Shown piece by piece: positions 20,302-33,300 of a stretch of DNA of 64,000 bases. Source of the DNA: Azolla caroliniana (Eukaryota > Polypodiophyta); the NCBI GenBank assembly GCA_043228905.1, contig JBHGNT010000009.1, positions 9,982,001 to 10,046,000 on the forward strand, in the 5' to 3' direction. Position 1 is the stretch's first letter. Each line of letters opens with the position of its first letter. The position numbers and the translations under genes are program-made. The notes under the pieces were generated by a model. That model saw nothing but the letters and a program-made list of their open reading frames with translations. It had not been told where the DNA came from and made no database searches.

Positions 20302-21957
20302 TAAATGATTATTTCTGGAAAAGAAATAGGATAAGGTCAGAGAGATAGTCATAACATCATGTCGTGATGTAAACATATCATGGGCAAACATTAATCGATA
20401 TCATGATCTCACGTCAATACCCCTCTAGACGTATGAGATGAGGTTCAAGATCAGGTTACTATGGTAACACAAAGGTGTTTTAAAAACCATGGGGATGTCA
20501 ATTTAATGTCTTTCCCTTATCTCTATATCTATTTTTTCATGGCGGCTCCCCGAGGCTCAACCATGTATGTTCGCATCATGAATAGTTTATATACGAAAAA
20601 AATGTTAACAATAAACTATGTTTCGGTGCCCACATATGTGTTTTAAGTCCTATTACGAGGACCCCGAAGTGCACTTAGACCTCAAGTCTAAACATGTGTT
20701 ATAGTCATATGTATAACGATGTTGTATGGTCTTGGTCATATTTGAACTCGAGACCTCGAGAACAAATACATTAAACATTTGAGCCAACCAAGTAAGTTGC
20801 TCTTCTTGAATGTTTCATGTTTTATGTGTATAAAAGATATGCGAGGCATTTGCCCATATATGTTGTTTTAAAAGGAACATATATGTCAAGAGTCCTTATT
20901 TCGCCCTCATTTACTACAACTATGTTGGTACGTTACCTAACCTCAAGTCTCGTCATTACGATGGCATATGCCAAAGTGCAACCTAATGGTCAAGCCAAAT
21001 GAGCCTTCTTTTCGTAGTAGGCCCACGTGGCCCATGACATGGTCACGTCATTACGAATGCCTCTTGTAAGAATAACCTCCTGGTGGCATCGTATCCATGT
21101 AATGAGGGAGGGATGTTGGATACGTGTGTCATAAGAGCGACCTCACATGAAGTGGGTCAAACCCTACGTACTCAACATCATTATGGCTATTGGCGTTTCT
21201 TTACGTAACAAAATATCGAAGTCACCAACGGGGATTTCAACAATAAAAAATTGTTGAAAAAAGGGATGGTGACAACACGATTCTCACAAAAATGTGAGGA
21301 CGGCCACCAAGAACCTTTCCCCGTAAAGGAAAACATTCGATTTAAAATCACGTAATAACTTATATACACATATGTATATTATCACATATATACGATCAAC
21401 TATGTATACACGTGACCACATATGCCTATATCAAAGAAATCGTTATATTTAATAGCCAAAAATGACGTAATCGAGGCATATACCTCTACGCACACGAGAC
21501 ATCCAAAAATAAGGGTTCAACGTAATACGCAATTGAGGTATTGACCTCTTACACATACGAGACCAAACGCATATCATTTACAACAAAATCGAGGTGTCCT
21601 CATACGCAAACGTAACATATGTTCGTGAACGTAATACGTAATTGAAGTATTAACCTCGTACGCATACGACACTCATCACATATTATTTATATGTCAAACG
21701 AGGTATTGACCTCGTGCACATATGTAAGCATTTTAGATAACCAATTAAATACCACTACTACATCATTTAATTAATGAAAATAATCTACATATTAACCATA
21801 CACATGATTAGATGGGAGAAGAAAAAATAGACAAAAAATAACAAGAAAGATTACCGAAGTTCCTTGTTGATCCTTGTCTGCATGAAGGCCAACCGCACAA
21901 CAATCGTTCACCATCTATCGAGAAGATAAGACCAACAAAAGAAACATTAGTACATAG

Positions 21958-21970
21958 GCTCTGATACCAA
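21958..21970 (-). promoter_or_regulatory. Primer binding site of Gypsy B (minus copy)
   Basis: The minus strand has TGGTATCAGAGCC just after the LTR, matching initiator tRNA-Met. Confidence 0.75.
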
Positions 21971-21971
21971 A

Positions 21972-22427
21972 TATTAGAGACATGTACTAAAGTAAGCATT
22001 AGATAAGGATAGATCTAGGTAGATAGAAAGAAAGGCGAGAGAGAAAGAAGGGTGTCGATCCACCCGACCACCCCCGAGCGAAGGGATCGAGACGGACTCG
22101 AGCCTCGATCGGCATCCCATACCACCGCCGTGGCGTCGAGTCTTACCTGGTGCTAGCGCGCTCACTACAAGAGTTGACCCACCACAAGACAGAGTCTCGA
22201 CGTAGTCAACAAGATCATGAAATGAGGGTAGTTAGGCCTCTATTTATTGAGGTATCCAGGCCCCCAGCCATGTTCACACTTGGCCTAATGGGTTATCTCA
22301 ATCCCGAGGATTTAAAAGTAATCATCCCCTTCTTTACACTCTCGTTTAACCCTCACACTTATCCACGTGTATAGAATACTACAGTAAATTCTCACCACAG
22401 GATATTATATGGTCATGCCCATAACTC
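21972..22427 (-). repeat. 5' LTR of Gypsy B, minus copy
   Basis: It is homologous to 25861-26303 (opposite strand) and 53168-53546. It shares a block around CTCGATCGGCATCCCATACC and an outer end reading TTATGGGCATGACC, where the intact family end is TGTTACGGGCATGACC. The outer end has lost its terminal bases next to SINE copy 2. Confidence 0.8.
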
Positions 22428-22437
22428 TCACTCTCTC

Positions 22438-22637
22438 GTAATTACCTTACCGGAGTGGTAAGTTGTTCACACTACAAGCACTGCGTCATGGGTTCGAAAC
22501 CCAATTTCCTCACCTCTCTATTATATACTTCATATACTCTTAATTCTCTAGATGCCACTGTGGAATGTAGGGGTTGAACCCATGACCACCTAGTCTCCAT
22601 TGAGCAACCTTACCAATTGAGCTACATCCATCTGGGC
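22438..22637. mobile_element. SINE-like element with two convergent tRNA-like heads, copy 2
   Basis: It has the same architecture as copy 1. The forward head here has a perfect B box GGTTCGAAACC with a pairing T-stem (TGGG/CCCA) and a D-arm-like TTACCGGAGTGGTAA. The reverse head keeps TAGCTCAATTGG and GGTTCAACCCC on the minus strand. Confidence 0.7.
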
Positions 22638-23792
22638 TCTCTCTCTCTTTCACTCTGTCCTACACACACCTTCCGTTGCACAGAATCACATTCGATTCTT
22701 TACACATGTATATGTGTATATTAGTTATTACGTATGTGATATTACTTGATCGATGATTGTCTTTCGGAGTAAGGATTTTGGTGGTCATCCTCACATTTTT
22801 GTGAGAATGGCGTAGTCACCATCCTTTTTCAACAAAAAATGTTTTTGTTGTTATCCCCGTTGGTCACCTCGATTTTGTAATATATAACAATGAAACAAGC
22901 ATAGCCACAATGATGTTGTGAGCATTAGGGCTTGATCCACTTCATGTGAGGTTGCTCCTATGACACACTCATCCAACATCCCTCCCTCATTAAATGGTTA
23001 CGATACCACCATGAGATCATCATTACTGAAGGCATTCGTAATGACGTAACCATGTGATGGGCCACGTGGGCCTACTACAAAAAGAGGGCTCTTGTGGCTT
23101 GACAATTAGGTTGCACTTTGGGGTATATCATTGTAATGATCAGACTGGAGGTTGGGTAACATACCAACATAGTTTTCTTGTTAACAAGGGGGAAATAAGG
23201 TCTCTAGACATATATGTTTTGTTTTAGAAAACATATATGAGTACATGCCTTCGCATATCTCTCATACACATAAATATTAAATATTTAAAAGAAGCAAACC
23301 ATTTGGTTAGCTCGAGTGTTTAATCTATTTGTTTTCGAGGTCCCGAGTTCAAATATGACCATACAACATTATCGATACATACGACTATAAAACATGTTTG
23401 GACTATAGGTCTAAGTGCACTTCAGGGTCCTCGTAATAGGACTTGAGCCGAAATCATATGGGTGGGCACAGAGACATAGTTTATTGTTAACATTTTTTCG
23501 TGTATAAACTATTCATGATGCGAGCATACATGGTTGAGCCTTGGGGAGCCACCGTGAAAAAATTGATATAGAGATCAGGGAAAAACATTCATTTGTCACC
23601 CCCATGGTTTTTAAAACACCTTTGTGTTACCATAGTAACCTGATCTTGAACCTCATCTCATACGTCTAGAGGGGTATTGACATGAGATCATGATATTGAT
23701 TCATGTTTGCCCATGACATGTTTACATTGCAGCATTATGTTATGACTATTTGTCTGACCTTATCTTATTTCTTCGCTAGAAATTATCATTCA

Positions 23793-25001
23793 ATGGCTCA
23801 TAATAACAACCCGATGGCATCCGCCCAAGCAGAAGGAATTCAAGGAAATTGTTGAACGAGCAAGCTCAACGTGGGCCGGATCAGATGAATAAGTCAAGAG
23901 CCTGATCGGGTGAAGACCGATCGCCTAGGTCTAGATCGGATGAAAGAGCCGGATCAGAGAACCAGATCCACCCGTGAGCCGCCAAGCCATTAGAGGCCTA
24001 CACTCCTAGCCTACTAGGTAGTTATATTCCTAGGAGTTAGTGTCAGTGGCTCAGTTATAAGCATTGAAGTACTTGTCAGTACTTCTAACCGTCCTTTTAT
24101 GGACTTGTATAAAAGTGCTCACTGAGCACATATGTTCGTACAGTGTTATTGTGAAATTGAGTTTTTTGTGTTCTACTCTCCCTGTCATTCCCTCGTACTA
24201 TGTTCTCTGTCCATTGATTTTCGGTGTTTTTTGTTGTTGTTCAGGAGAGGCGGTTGTGTCTATTCAAGCTTCTGCATCGTAATCTTTATACAAATCTTCC
24301 TGGGCCAATCCCCATTGAGTCATATTTTTTACAAATACAAAATTTCCTTAATTCTACTTTGCACGAGTTTTCTGAACTTCGGCAATCTCATAATGCTCTT
24401 GAGGCACATGTCATTAGTATACAATGTGATACTAATAGACCAGATGAGCATAAAGGTGAACCATCACTTGTCGTAAAGCCATTTACGAGAGAAAAAAAGG
24501 AAAGAATTGAAGAAGCAATCTACACGTGGTTGGGTCGATGGGAGTTTCATTTTGAGTTGTCCCAAGCCAGATAGTACGAAGATTGCATATGTCAGTCGAG
24601 AACTAGGGGATAAGGCCACCACCTAGTGGCATAGGCTCCGCACTACGGGAAAATTGCTTGATACTTGGACAGACTTTGTCACAGTTTTCAAGGGTCAATT
24701 TTTGCAACCTTCATCTCAAACCGAGGTAGCACAAGCTTTAATAAACCCCTCTAGCCGGAACTTTTCCTCGCTAGAAGATTATGTTCACCATTCTATAACC
24801 CAAATCCAAAAATCAGGTCTAGAAGGGAACAATTGGTTGATAGCTTATTTTGTCAATGGCATCCCCAAGTCGGACTATCATCGAATAGAGCATGATAAGG
24901 ATCCAAAATCCTTTGAAGAGGCTGTTGAAATAGTTCTTTGTTATCAACGAATTTCAAAGGACCATAACAAACCCGAAGCGCCCAGGACTAAGCAGTCGTG
25001 A
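23793..25001 (+). pseudogene. Gypsy B gag, plus copy, split by a solo LTR
   Basis: It begins MAHNNNPMASAQAEGIQG, is cut at 23850 by a Copia1-family solo LTR, and resumes at about 24292 as LPGPIPIESYF. The capsid follows with FSELRQSHNALEAHVIS, WLGRWEFHFEL, and WTDFVTVFKGQFLQPSSQ to the end of the frame at 25001. The last piece matches the plant retrotransposon gag domain (F..QF......A...L). Confidence 0.8.
23850..24291 (+). repeat. Solo LTR of the Copia1 family
   Basis: It starts TGTTGAACGAGCAAGCTCAA, has TATAAAAG at 24108-24115, and matches the Copia1 LTRs over the CCTAGGAGTTAGTGTCAGT and GGACTTGTATAAAAGTGCTC blocks. It interrupts gag. The flanks GAAAT and CAAAT agree in four of five bases as target duplicates. 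No internal copia sequence remains, so it arose by LTR-LTR recombination. Confidence 0.88.
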
Positions 25002-25009
25002 TTTTCCGG

Positions 25010-25711
25010 AAAACACAAGACACCCAACGAATTCATGGATCGCAATTTGTTGATGAGTTATTTTGTTTTTATGGGTTACCAATGATATCGTGAGTGATCG
25101 AGACCAAAGTTTACGAGCGACTTTTGGACACAAGTCTTTAAGAAGTTAGAAACTATGTACATTGAGAATAAGCTCTATGGATCATTCTCAATCTGATGGA
25201 CAAACAGAACGTCGAGTAAATCAAATTATTGAGGACATGCTTCAAGCATAGGTTGGTGCAAAGCCAACAAAATGGGAACGTTATCACCCAATTTTGGAGT
25301 TACCGACTAATGTATGGTTTTCAGCCATGAGCCCCGATTGATGTTAATATACATCATGATGAGTTGCGAAGTACACAAAACTTTCTTCGGGATATGCAAG
25401 ATATGTTGCATATTGCACGGATTAATATAAAAACAGCTCAAGATAGAGCGTGTTTTTATGCCGATCATAATAGGCAACCTCATGTATTCAACCCTGGACA
25501 AAAGGAATTTTTACGTGTACCTCACAATTCTAAGACATTGTCTACAGGTAAGTGCACTAAGTTAGCCCCACGGTTTTGTGGACCTTTTACAGTCCTCGAA
25601 CGCATTGGTTCATCAGTGTATCGTCTCGCTCATCGTGATGGCGTTGAAATCCATCCAGTTTTTCATGTAAGTCATCTAAAAAACTTCTTGGTTCTGGCGA
25701 CAATACAGTGA
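25010..25711 (+). pseudogene. Gypsy B integrase C-terminal half with GPY/F module
   Basis: The sequence gives the integrase core end (HQFVDELFCFYG, then DHSQSDGQTERRVNQ with the catalytic Glu) in broken frames. A 115-codon frame follows at 25364-25711 with CGPFTVLERIGSSVYRLAH and HPVFHVSHLK, the GPY/F module of chromovirus-type gypsy integrases. No chromodomain is visible after it. Confidence 0.85.
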
Positions 25712-25860
25712 CAACTAAAACTTTGGTTACCTCTAAAGAATTATCTTCTAAACTACATGTATCAAAAAGAATTCTCAATGTTAAAACGAAAAAATTGCAT
25801 TCTAAAATAATCTGAGACCATATGTCCCAGAGAGTATTGTATTCTAAAATAATCCAAGTA

Positions 25861-26303
25861 TGTTACAAGCATGACCATATATGCCCCAAGGAGTATTGTA
25901 TTGTAGTATTCTCGATAAATTGTGAGGGTTAAACGAGACTGTAAAGAAGGGAAATATTACTTTCAATCCTTGGTATTGAGGCAACCTATTAAGGTCGGGT
26001 GGACTTGCTTGGGGGCCTTAGGTGTAGCTATAAATATGAGGCCTAGCTACCCTCATTAGAGATCATCAACAACATCAAGACTCTGTCATCGTGGTGATCA
26101 ACTCTTGAAGCGAGCGCGCCAATACCAAGTACGACTCGATGCCACGGCAGTGGTATGAGACGCCGATCAAGGCTCGAGTCCGTCTCAATCCCTTCGCTCG
26201 GGGATGGTCGGTTAGATCGGCACCCTTCTTTCTCTCTCTCCTTTCTTTTCTATCTATCTATTATATCCTTATTATACGCTTACATTAAGATCTAGCTCTA
26301 ACA
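25861..26303 (+). repeat. 3' LTR of Gypsy B, plus copy
   Basis: It begins TGTTACAAGCATGACC and ends CTCTAACA. It shares the conserved CGATGCCACGGCAGTGGTAT and TTCGCTCGGGGATGG blocks with the other two family LTRs. Confidence 0.85.
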
Positions 26304-27310
26304 AACTACCTACTGAATTCATAGTCAAGAGGCAACCCAACAAATTGAAACATCTTAGTAGCCCAAGGAATAAAAAGCATAACCAAGAGAGTGAAACTGG
26401 AATAATTCACTTTAATTTCTCTTTTTTGCACTATGTTGGATCATTTCAACACTTACAAGTTGCAACAATACTGAGGCAAAGAAAACATAACTTCTAGTAC
26501 AAATAAATAGATATTACTAGATTTCCAAAAGATGTTCACTTTACAAACTCTGTGAACCCTACAGAACTTACTCCAGAAATACAAGACTGCAAAAAAAATA
26601 ACAGGTCATTTGAGTTCCCTTTGATTTGCAGCAACTTGTCATTTGAATCTGGATTTAGTAACATTAGTTATATCATGCAGATAGATTTCGACAATTTAAA
26701 ACTCACAGATAGATGCAACCATTATATTATTGAGGCAAAATTAAAAAATTTTGACATACAAAAGGCAACTCAACCCAAACAGAATAAAATGTTTGAGAAC
26801 GACTAAATTCCTTTTTTCTTTCCACGTTAACACATGAGACTCATAAAAACGTTGTCAAATTTTCAAAACTTGTGCATGCACATGATTCTATTAAAAAAAC
26901 GAATAGCCAAGAATAAATGACATGATGCACTGCTCTGACAGTGAAAATGAATTATCCCTAACGATTCCATCACTCCCTCCGTAAATACCACTCAGTCCAA
27001 TGAGCATAATCAATAGATTGGACACGTCCGCATATATATGTACATGTCTCTCAAAAGTAAAGCAAGGATGGAAACACTCCCAGTGCCCTAATTAACTATC
27101 ATGGTTTCCATTTTTGCTTGTTAAAAGGATAACTGGATATTGCATGCCTGAATAATCACGACAGTGGAATCTTCTCTCAATAATGCTACAGCTGAATAAA
27201 CTTGTGAATTTTACAATGTAGTCATTTGCAAATATGACTTAAATGCATTGAAGCCAGTCTACTCAATCCACTTCAAATGATTTGTCCTATTCCATTTTGC
27301 AAATCACTCC
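26304..27310. other. Intergenic, 3' flank of the HUA2-like gene
   Basis: AT-rich sequence without a convincing coding frame. The part nearest 27310 must hold the 3' untranslated region of the minus-strand gene; no clear polyadenylation site could be chosen. Confidence 0.5.
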
Positions 27311-30300
27311 CTACGAATTTGGCCTCCACTTCGATGTTGAGCCTCTGTGTCTTGCCATAACTTGAACCTTCGACTGATTTGCTGCATACATTACAATTTT
27401 AGGTTAACACAATGAAAGTTAAACTATGAACACAGAATTTAGGCTGGCAAAAAACAATGACTCTCCTGCATCTATCGTATCTAGTACTCACCTGTTACAC
27501 TAAGCATTAATCCACCACGCATTCGTGTCCCATGGCCAGTGTACAAAGTATTCCGTGCATCTACATTTGATGCTAAGGATGCAGGAATGCCTATAGCTGG
27601 TTGAGGTGACAAAGCCTGATCTCGTGCATTTACACCATAGTTATGACTCGATCTTGGCCGTGATTCATGAGATGAGTGCATTCGATTATGGTGAGCAGCA
27701 CTCTCAAAGGTTACAGAATCTAGAAAAAAAAATATCGAAAGATAGTCATATTTTCCATATCTAGTACTTTCTTGCGTCTTAAAATTATCAAATTACCTGC
27801 AGCAACAGATGAATACTTCTCCTCTCCAAACCTATTCCGGCAATAATCACGGCGATGCCCCCAGTCACCAAATTTTGCATGAGAAATGCGACGATCTTTT
27901 TGGAAAGAAGGTGAGGAAGATCGGTGTAATGTCTTTGAACTTCCATATGCAACCAACCGAGGGGGTAAAGGTGGTGGTGATGGAAGGCGTGCATACCGTG
28001 TTTGAGAGCCTAGCGATCCATGTTGAAATTGAGCTTGGGTCCTATTATTCATGCCACGCGTAGTAAATGACTGAGAAGTGTGTGCTACCATGAAGTCTGT
28101 GGGAGATGAACCATATGCATAATCCTTGTTAAGTCCTTGATCATCCCTTGCACATTGATTCTGCATGGAATAATGATGTGGATAACATTGTTCATAACTA
28201 TTCTCATCACCAGTTTCCCCAGGCATCTTATGAGCTCCTACTGTTGAAACACTAGTCTGATGTTCCCTCGGATGATTTGAGCCTCCAAAAGATGAGGATC
28301 CATACGACAGCATATATGATGATAAAAGAAAAGCACCAGGAGGGGGAGAACCAGGGGGAGGTGGTGGAGGAGACGATGGGGGCGGTGGTGGTGGAGATTC
28401 AGGTAATGGTGGAGGTGATGGAGGTGACCAATCTGGAGGTGGTGGCAGAGGTGGAAGTGGTGGTAGTGGTAGAGATGTGTCCTCTGTAAAGGGCAATGAT
28501 TGATGTCCTTGTCGTATGCAGTCTTGTATGCTTCCCTCAGGAGATGCATCCTCCATCTCTAGTTCTCCTTCTACGTCTTCCAATATGTGTCGGTGTTTCT
28601 CTGATGGCAGTGTATATGCCTGTGTAGCCTCTTCTTCTGTGGCATCAGGACAACGATGTATGGAATCTTCACCTGACTTTGCATGACTTGGGGACACTTC
28701 TTCCTCCTCATCATCAAACATCCGAGATGTGAGTAATCCAGTCAGACCAAATGTTGCATTGCTGAAATATCCATTTACCAGCATTAATCCTATTTTAAAG
28801 CTCAAAAGTAACTTTACTGAAGCAAATTTATCCGGATAAAAATCATTACTAACCTTCCATATTCATCCACATACATTCCTTCCATTTCCCTGATTGGATC
28901 ATCTACAGCACGTTCAAACCTCTTAAGTGGAACTCCTACCAATTTCTCATCATTGTGTGATTCCAGCTCATTTATAAAGCTCCTCACAACTTCTTCTGGC
29001 ATAACATTCCGAGATCTCCACAATTTCAATACCTGCAAACACATAATGCACACTCATTATTAGTGATTCACATAATAAACTGAATCATAAATGTGACTAA
29101 TCTTATTCACATACGAAACTAAATCATACATTTGTCTAACATCGGCTATTTGTTTTTTGCAATCTAAAATTCACAGTTTCCTAAGCAAAAGCGGTCATTA
29201 GCATTATGAATGCAGAATCTACACAATATTCTTTCTTTATTTTAATGAGTTATTTGTCTCTATAAACTGATTTACTTTTTAACATAAAAACTCATCCTAG
29301 CCCTGCTCATTCATTTAAATTTGACTGGGTAATGTTTCCTATCAAATAATTACCCCACCATTTCCATTAAGGAAATGGTACTGTTTACATACGTACATAC
29401 ATTTTCCATACAGCACCCCTGGTTTGGACCCTGAAAACTTCAGAAAACACAAGTAATTTTATAACTTACTATAACAGATACAAATTTACAGCATTCCAAC
29501 TCTGTAATTCACATATGTGCTATCTTTACCATTAGTAAATAAAGAAAGACATGGTATACAATATTGATTTATTAAAAGACAATCAATGATATTCATGAAG
29601 ACTCCTAATGTTTTTTTACCGAAGCTATCTGCAGGTTATGTCTAAGCTTGATGCACACTATAGATTGCATGGTCAATAAAGCACAACCTAATCACAGTCC
29701 TAAACCTATCTTGGTTATTTGGAATCATTGAGTAATCAAAAAAACTAGAAAATTTTCATCACTCTTCAAACAGACGAGTTCCAAACCTTTGTGCCACATT
29801 AATCTAATATGGAAGATTTTAAGGAAAAGTGCACCACGCACTTCTTTCAGCTTACCCACTTTAAGTACTTCTCACTCTTCACCAGACAAGCAAAACCTTT
29901 GCCAAACAATAATCTAATATGGAAGATATTATGGGAAAGTGCAGCACACACTAACACTTTGAGGTTGACATTGTCACAAGATAAGTTTTTGCTCCTGTCT
30001 TTACAGCTTACCCAATTAAGGGCTTCTCACTTGCACCTTGTATCAAACTTCTAGGGCAGTTCAAAACTTACTCTCAAGCATTGCCGACGATTGTCCCGAC
30101 ACACATTTCCAGGTGGTGCAGCTGCATGTACTAATCGCGGCAATGCTGCCTGTACAGCTGGTGGATATGCTGCCCCTGTAACGCCTATACAAACATAGAC
30201 AATGTTAATCTATCCAGACAAAATATAAATTAGAATTGCAATCAAATGAATGAAATGCTATTTAAGGCCTTTGAAACTAAAAACTAATGCAATCAATTGA

Positions 30301-33300
30301 ATGAAATGTAAGGTCTTTGAAACTAAAAACCAAAAACGGATGCAAGGTAAATGAGATCTGATACAGTTTTTGAAAATAAGAAATACACCTGGTGTGCTGG
30401 CAGAGAGCTGGGTAATAGAATCAACAAGGAAGAATAAATCAATTCGGCGGTGAAAGTTTGGTTCATTCTCTAACCTTTGCAAAATAATCTCCATAACCTG
30501 GTAAGAGTACAGTGCTCACATTTATACAGACATCTACAATTCAAACATCTGAATAATACAGTATATATATGGGGGTTACTTCTCATATGTTTTTGTATTT
30601 TTTTGTGAGTCGCTCTGTCCAGCAGCCTTGCTATGATTTAACTTTTGATGTACACCATACAGATACTCATATATACTAGCATGTCATTGCCATAATACAA
30701 GACTGCTCCCTAAAACTTTAAACATTACATAAATTGATAGTAAACAAGATTCCAATCATTCTTTCATATTATGAAATATTCTGGTAACGTGCATCTGCAT
30801 TGACACTCTTTTGTATTCTCATTCCAAAGCTATCCCTTGAGCATAAGTCTGATTTAAGCAACCAATTCACACTTGCAAAGTGGCTTGGCACCAAGTAGAA
30901 AGAAATTTGATAGACATACAGAGTGTGCTTGTGCATCTTCGTTGACAACCTTTTTATAATCATGCCTTAAGTTAGCCTGGGAGCATTATTCAGTCATTTA
31001 AGCAATCAATTCACACTTGCAAAGCAGCTTGGCACCAAATACAAAGAAAATTGATAAGACATAAAAGAGGGTTATGATGCTGAATCCCTGTTATATTCAC
31101 AAATCTCAACTTTTGAACAAGTGTGATAATTATTCACAAGACTCCACATGCTCAAAGCATAAAGTAGGTAGAAGACTCTATTAGTAAGTACACATGCAGG
31201 GCTTTGTCCTTTATATTATTTATCTTACAACCAGTAACATCATTTATAAACTCGCATGTTAAATCCTAAACATGTATGCTAATTGTTTGCATGAATCTAT
31301 TTGGATAGACAGAAACCCCCTTGCCCATGTGAAAGTACTTAATAAGTTTATTTATGGCATGTACAAGTGCAAAGATGGAGACTATAATGCATTTAAAGTT
31401 GAAAAATAAAAACTATCTGTATTGTAGTCAATCTATGTGTCTAAACTTTTTACAAAGAGTTTACCATAATTAATGAACATGAAGCAAAATTATACAAATA
31501 AATAAACACAGCATGAGCACATCATCAGGCTGAACTATCTGCATTGTCGTTTATCTATATATCTAAATTTTTAAAAGGAGTTTACCATCATTAGTAAATA
31601 TGAGGCAAAATGAAATGAATAAATAAACACAGCATGAGCACATGGTTAGACAACCATTTGTCACCAGGAGGTATATTTTTTGTTTTTTTATGATATTATT
31701 TGGCAGCTCCTTTGTCCTTTTACTTGCTCCTCTGAATCTTTTAAAATCGGACAAAACAGCATTACTTGGCCAGTAAGAAACAGCTGAGGTCCAATGATCC
31801 CTAGACCTAAGGTGCCAAAACCACGGGTCTCTGGGCCAGAATGTGCTCATCCAGATGTGTATATCAAACTGTAAAGGAGTGCCTTCTAAAGTCATATTAG
31901 GTTTGGCCCAATATGTTGCCTAAAAGTTATAAGGGAGTGCATTAAGTGAATAGGGTAAGCTAAGTCATTAAGAAGTGAAACTTGGCTATATGTCCAAGAG
32001 TTTTCTTATTTAAACAAACATTTTCATCTGTTGACATTGAAATACATCTTTAGATTTAATGAAGAGTCATTTAGAGTGTTGATTTTTGCAGGTTTAATAG
32101 TTGATTTGCTCTTTATCCTAGTAGAAGATGTATTCTAAGTGGAGAGTACATTGGAGTATCTGTACGCAGATTTTACTAGTTGAAATGGACTATTAGTTAT
32201 GTTTTTAGGGTTTGGGCTCTAGTTTATTGTAAACCCTTCTCTAAATTACCATAAAGAAACACCAAAATGTGAGCCAGTCTTTGTGGCAATCTAGCTTCTC
32301 GAACATGAGATTAAGTTGTAGACAGTCCAGAATCCTAAAGATGTGTTTCTTTGTTCATACAAGTTTTTCTGGTGGTAAAATATGAGCTAAATTTAGGTGA
32401 ATCAATTGATGTTTCATTATCTCAAACAATATATCTCTCTTCAAAGTTAGAATTATACCTCTAATTTTTATTTTATTCTTACTTAATTAAGTATATGAAC
32501 CATTCATTGTCACAGAAAACAAAAATAAAATCATGATTAGCATACCTGCTCTGCAATTCCAAACTTTGCACAATCAAGTGCGTGACGAGTGGCTCGTGCT
32601 ATACTCTCTTTAGTTCGTGATAATGACTCAAGTAAGCCTACAAACGTATCTCGAGCTACTGATACTTCAGTATCGCCTCCAAGAATTGCCTCTCTCGAAC
32701 TTAAATTTTGCCCAGGGCTGGCCCTCACTTCATCACCAGAAATTCCAGGAGTTTCTAATACACTTGCAACTGTAGCTCTGGGTGTATGTACCATCCCCAC
32801 AGAATCTTGAGCATAGCTAATAGTTCGAGTATGAACAGGAGAATTCAACAAGGAATTGCTGGCAGGGAATGGACTGTGTATATAGTTAGCTGGCAGATTA
32901 GCCACCTCTGAAATCTTTGAAATGGTAAAACTTGTTGCTGCTCGTTTTTGTAGAGCCTCTTTGACCTTCTGTTGGGCCTCCTTGGCAGCTTCAACTCTGA
33001 AACATGATAAATACTTAAGATAAGGGAATTTCAAAACACCCGACTTATTGGGTATTTACCAGAATATCACTCTATATTATAAAGTGTTATACTGCAAAAG
33101 GGTATTCTGGTGTTTTAAACTAGAACGAACCAGAGTTGTACTTACGCCTCTCTCACTTTGTTAGAGTTGGATGACTCTGTCAGCAACTTAGAAGCCCCAA
33201 TACCCTCAACTCGGCCTCTCACAATTGCACTGGTGCTTTTCATAATCTCTTTTAGGCCTGGTTTGAGCTCCTTTGGAATACCTGAAACCTTAGCATGATT

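Larger units (their letters stand above)
19803..22427 (-). mobile_element. Gypsy B, minus-strand copy: 5' LTR, leader and gag start
   Basis: It reads from the LTR (22427 down to 21972) through an initiator-Met primer site, an unusually long leader of about 1.65 kb, and the gag start at 20301. The copy stops abruptly inside gag at about 19803. It lies between the two SINE-like copies and is an inverted partner of the plus-strand copy that follows. Confidence 0.8.
22690..26303 (+). mobile_element. Gypsy B, plus-strand copy (internally deleted)
   Basis: The copy lacks its 5' LTR and the first part of the leader. It keeps leader, gag (23793-25001), the end of integrase (25010-25711) and the 3' LTR (25861-26303). 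Protease, RT and RNase H are absent: gag joins integrase within about 30 bases. Its leader and gag are inverted relative to 19803-21380 and form a long inverted repeat with it. Confidence 0.85.

Noticed and set aside
26552-26806. 84-codon plus-strand frame downstream of the HUA2-like gene
   Set aside because: AT-rich, Asn/Lys-rich product without recognisable similarity; probably chance.
31563-31895. 110-codon minus-strand frame
   Set aside because: It lies within intron 5 of the HUA2-like gene and overlaps a tandem repeat; it has no motif and no splice logic.
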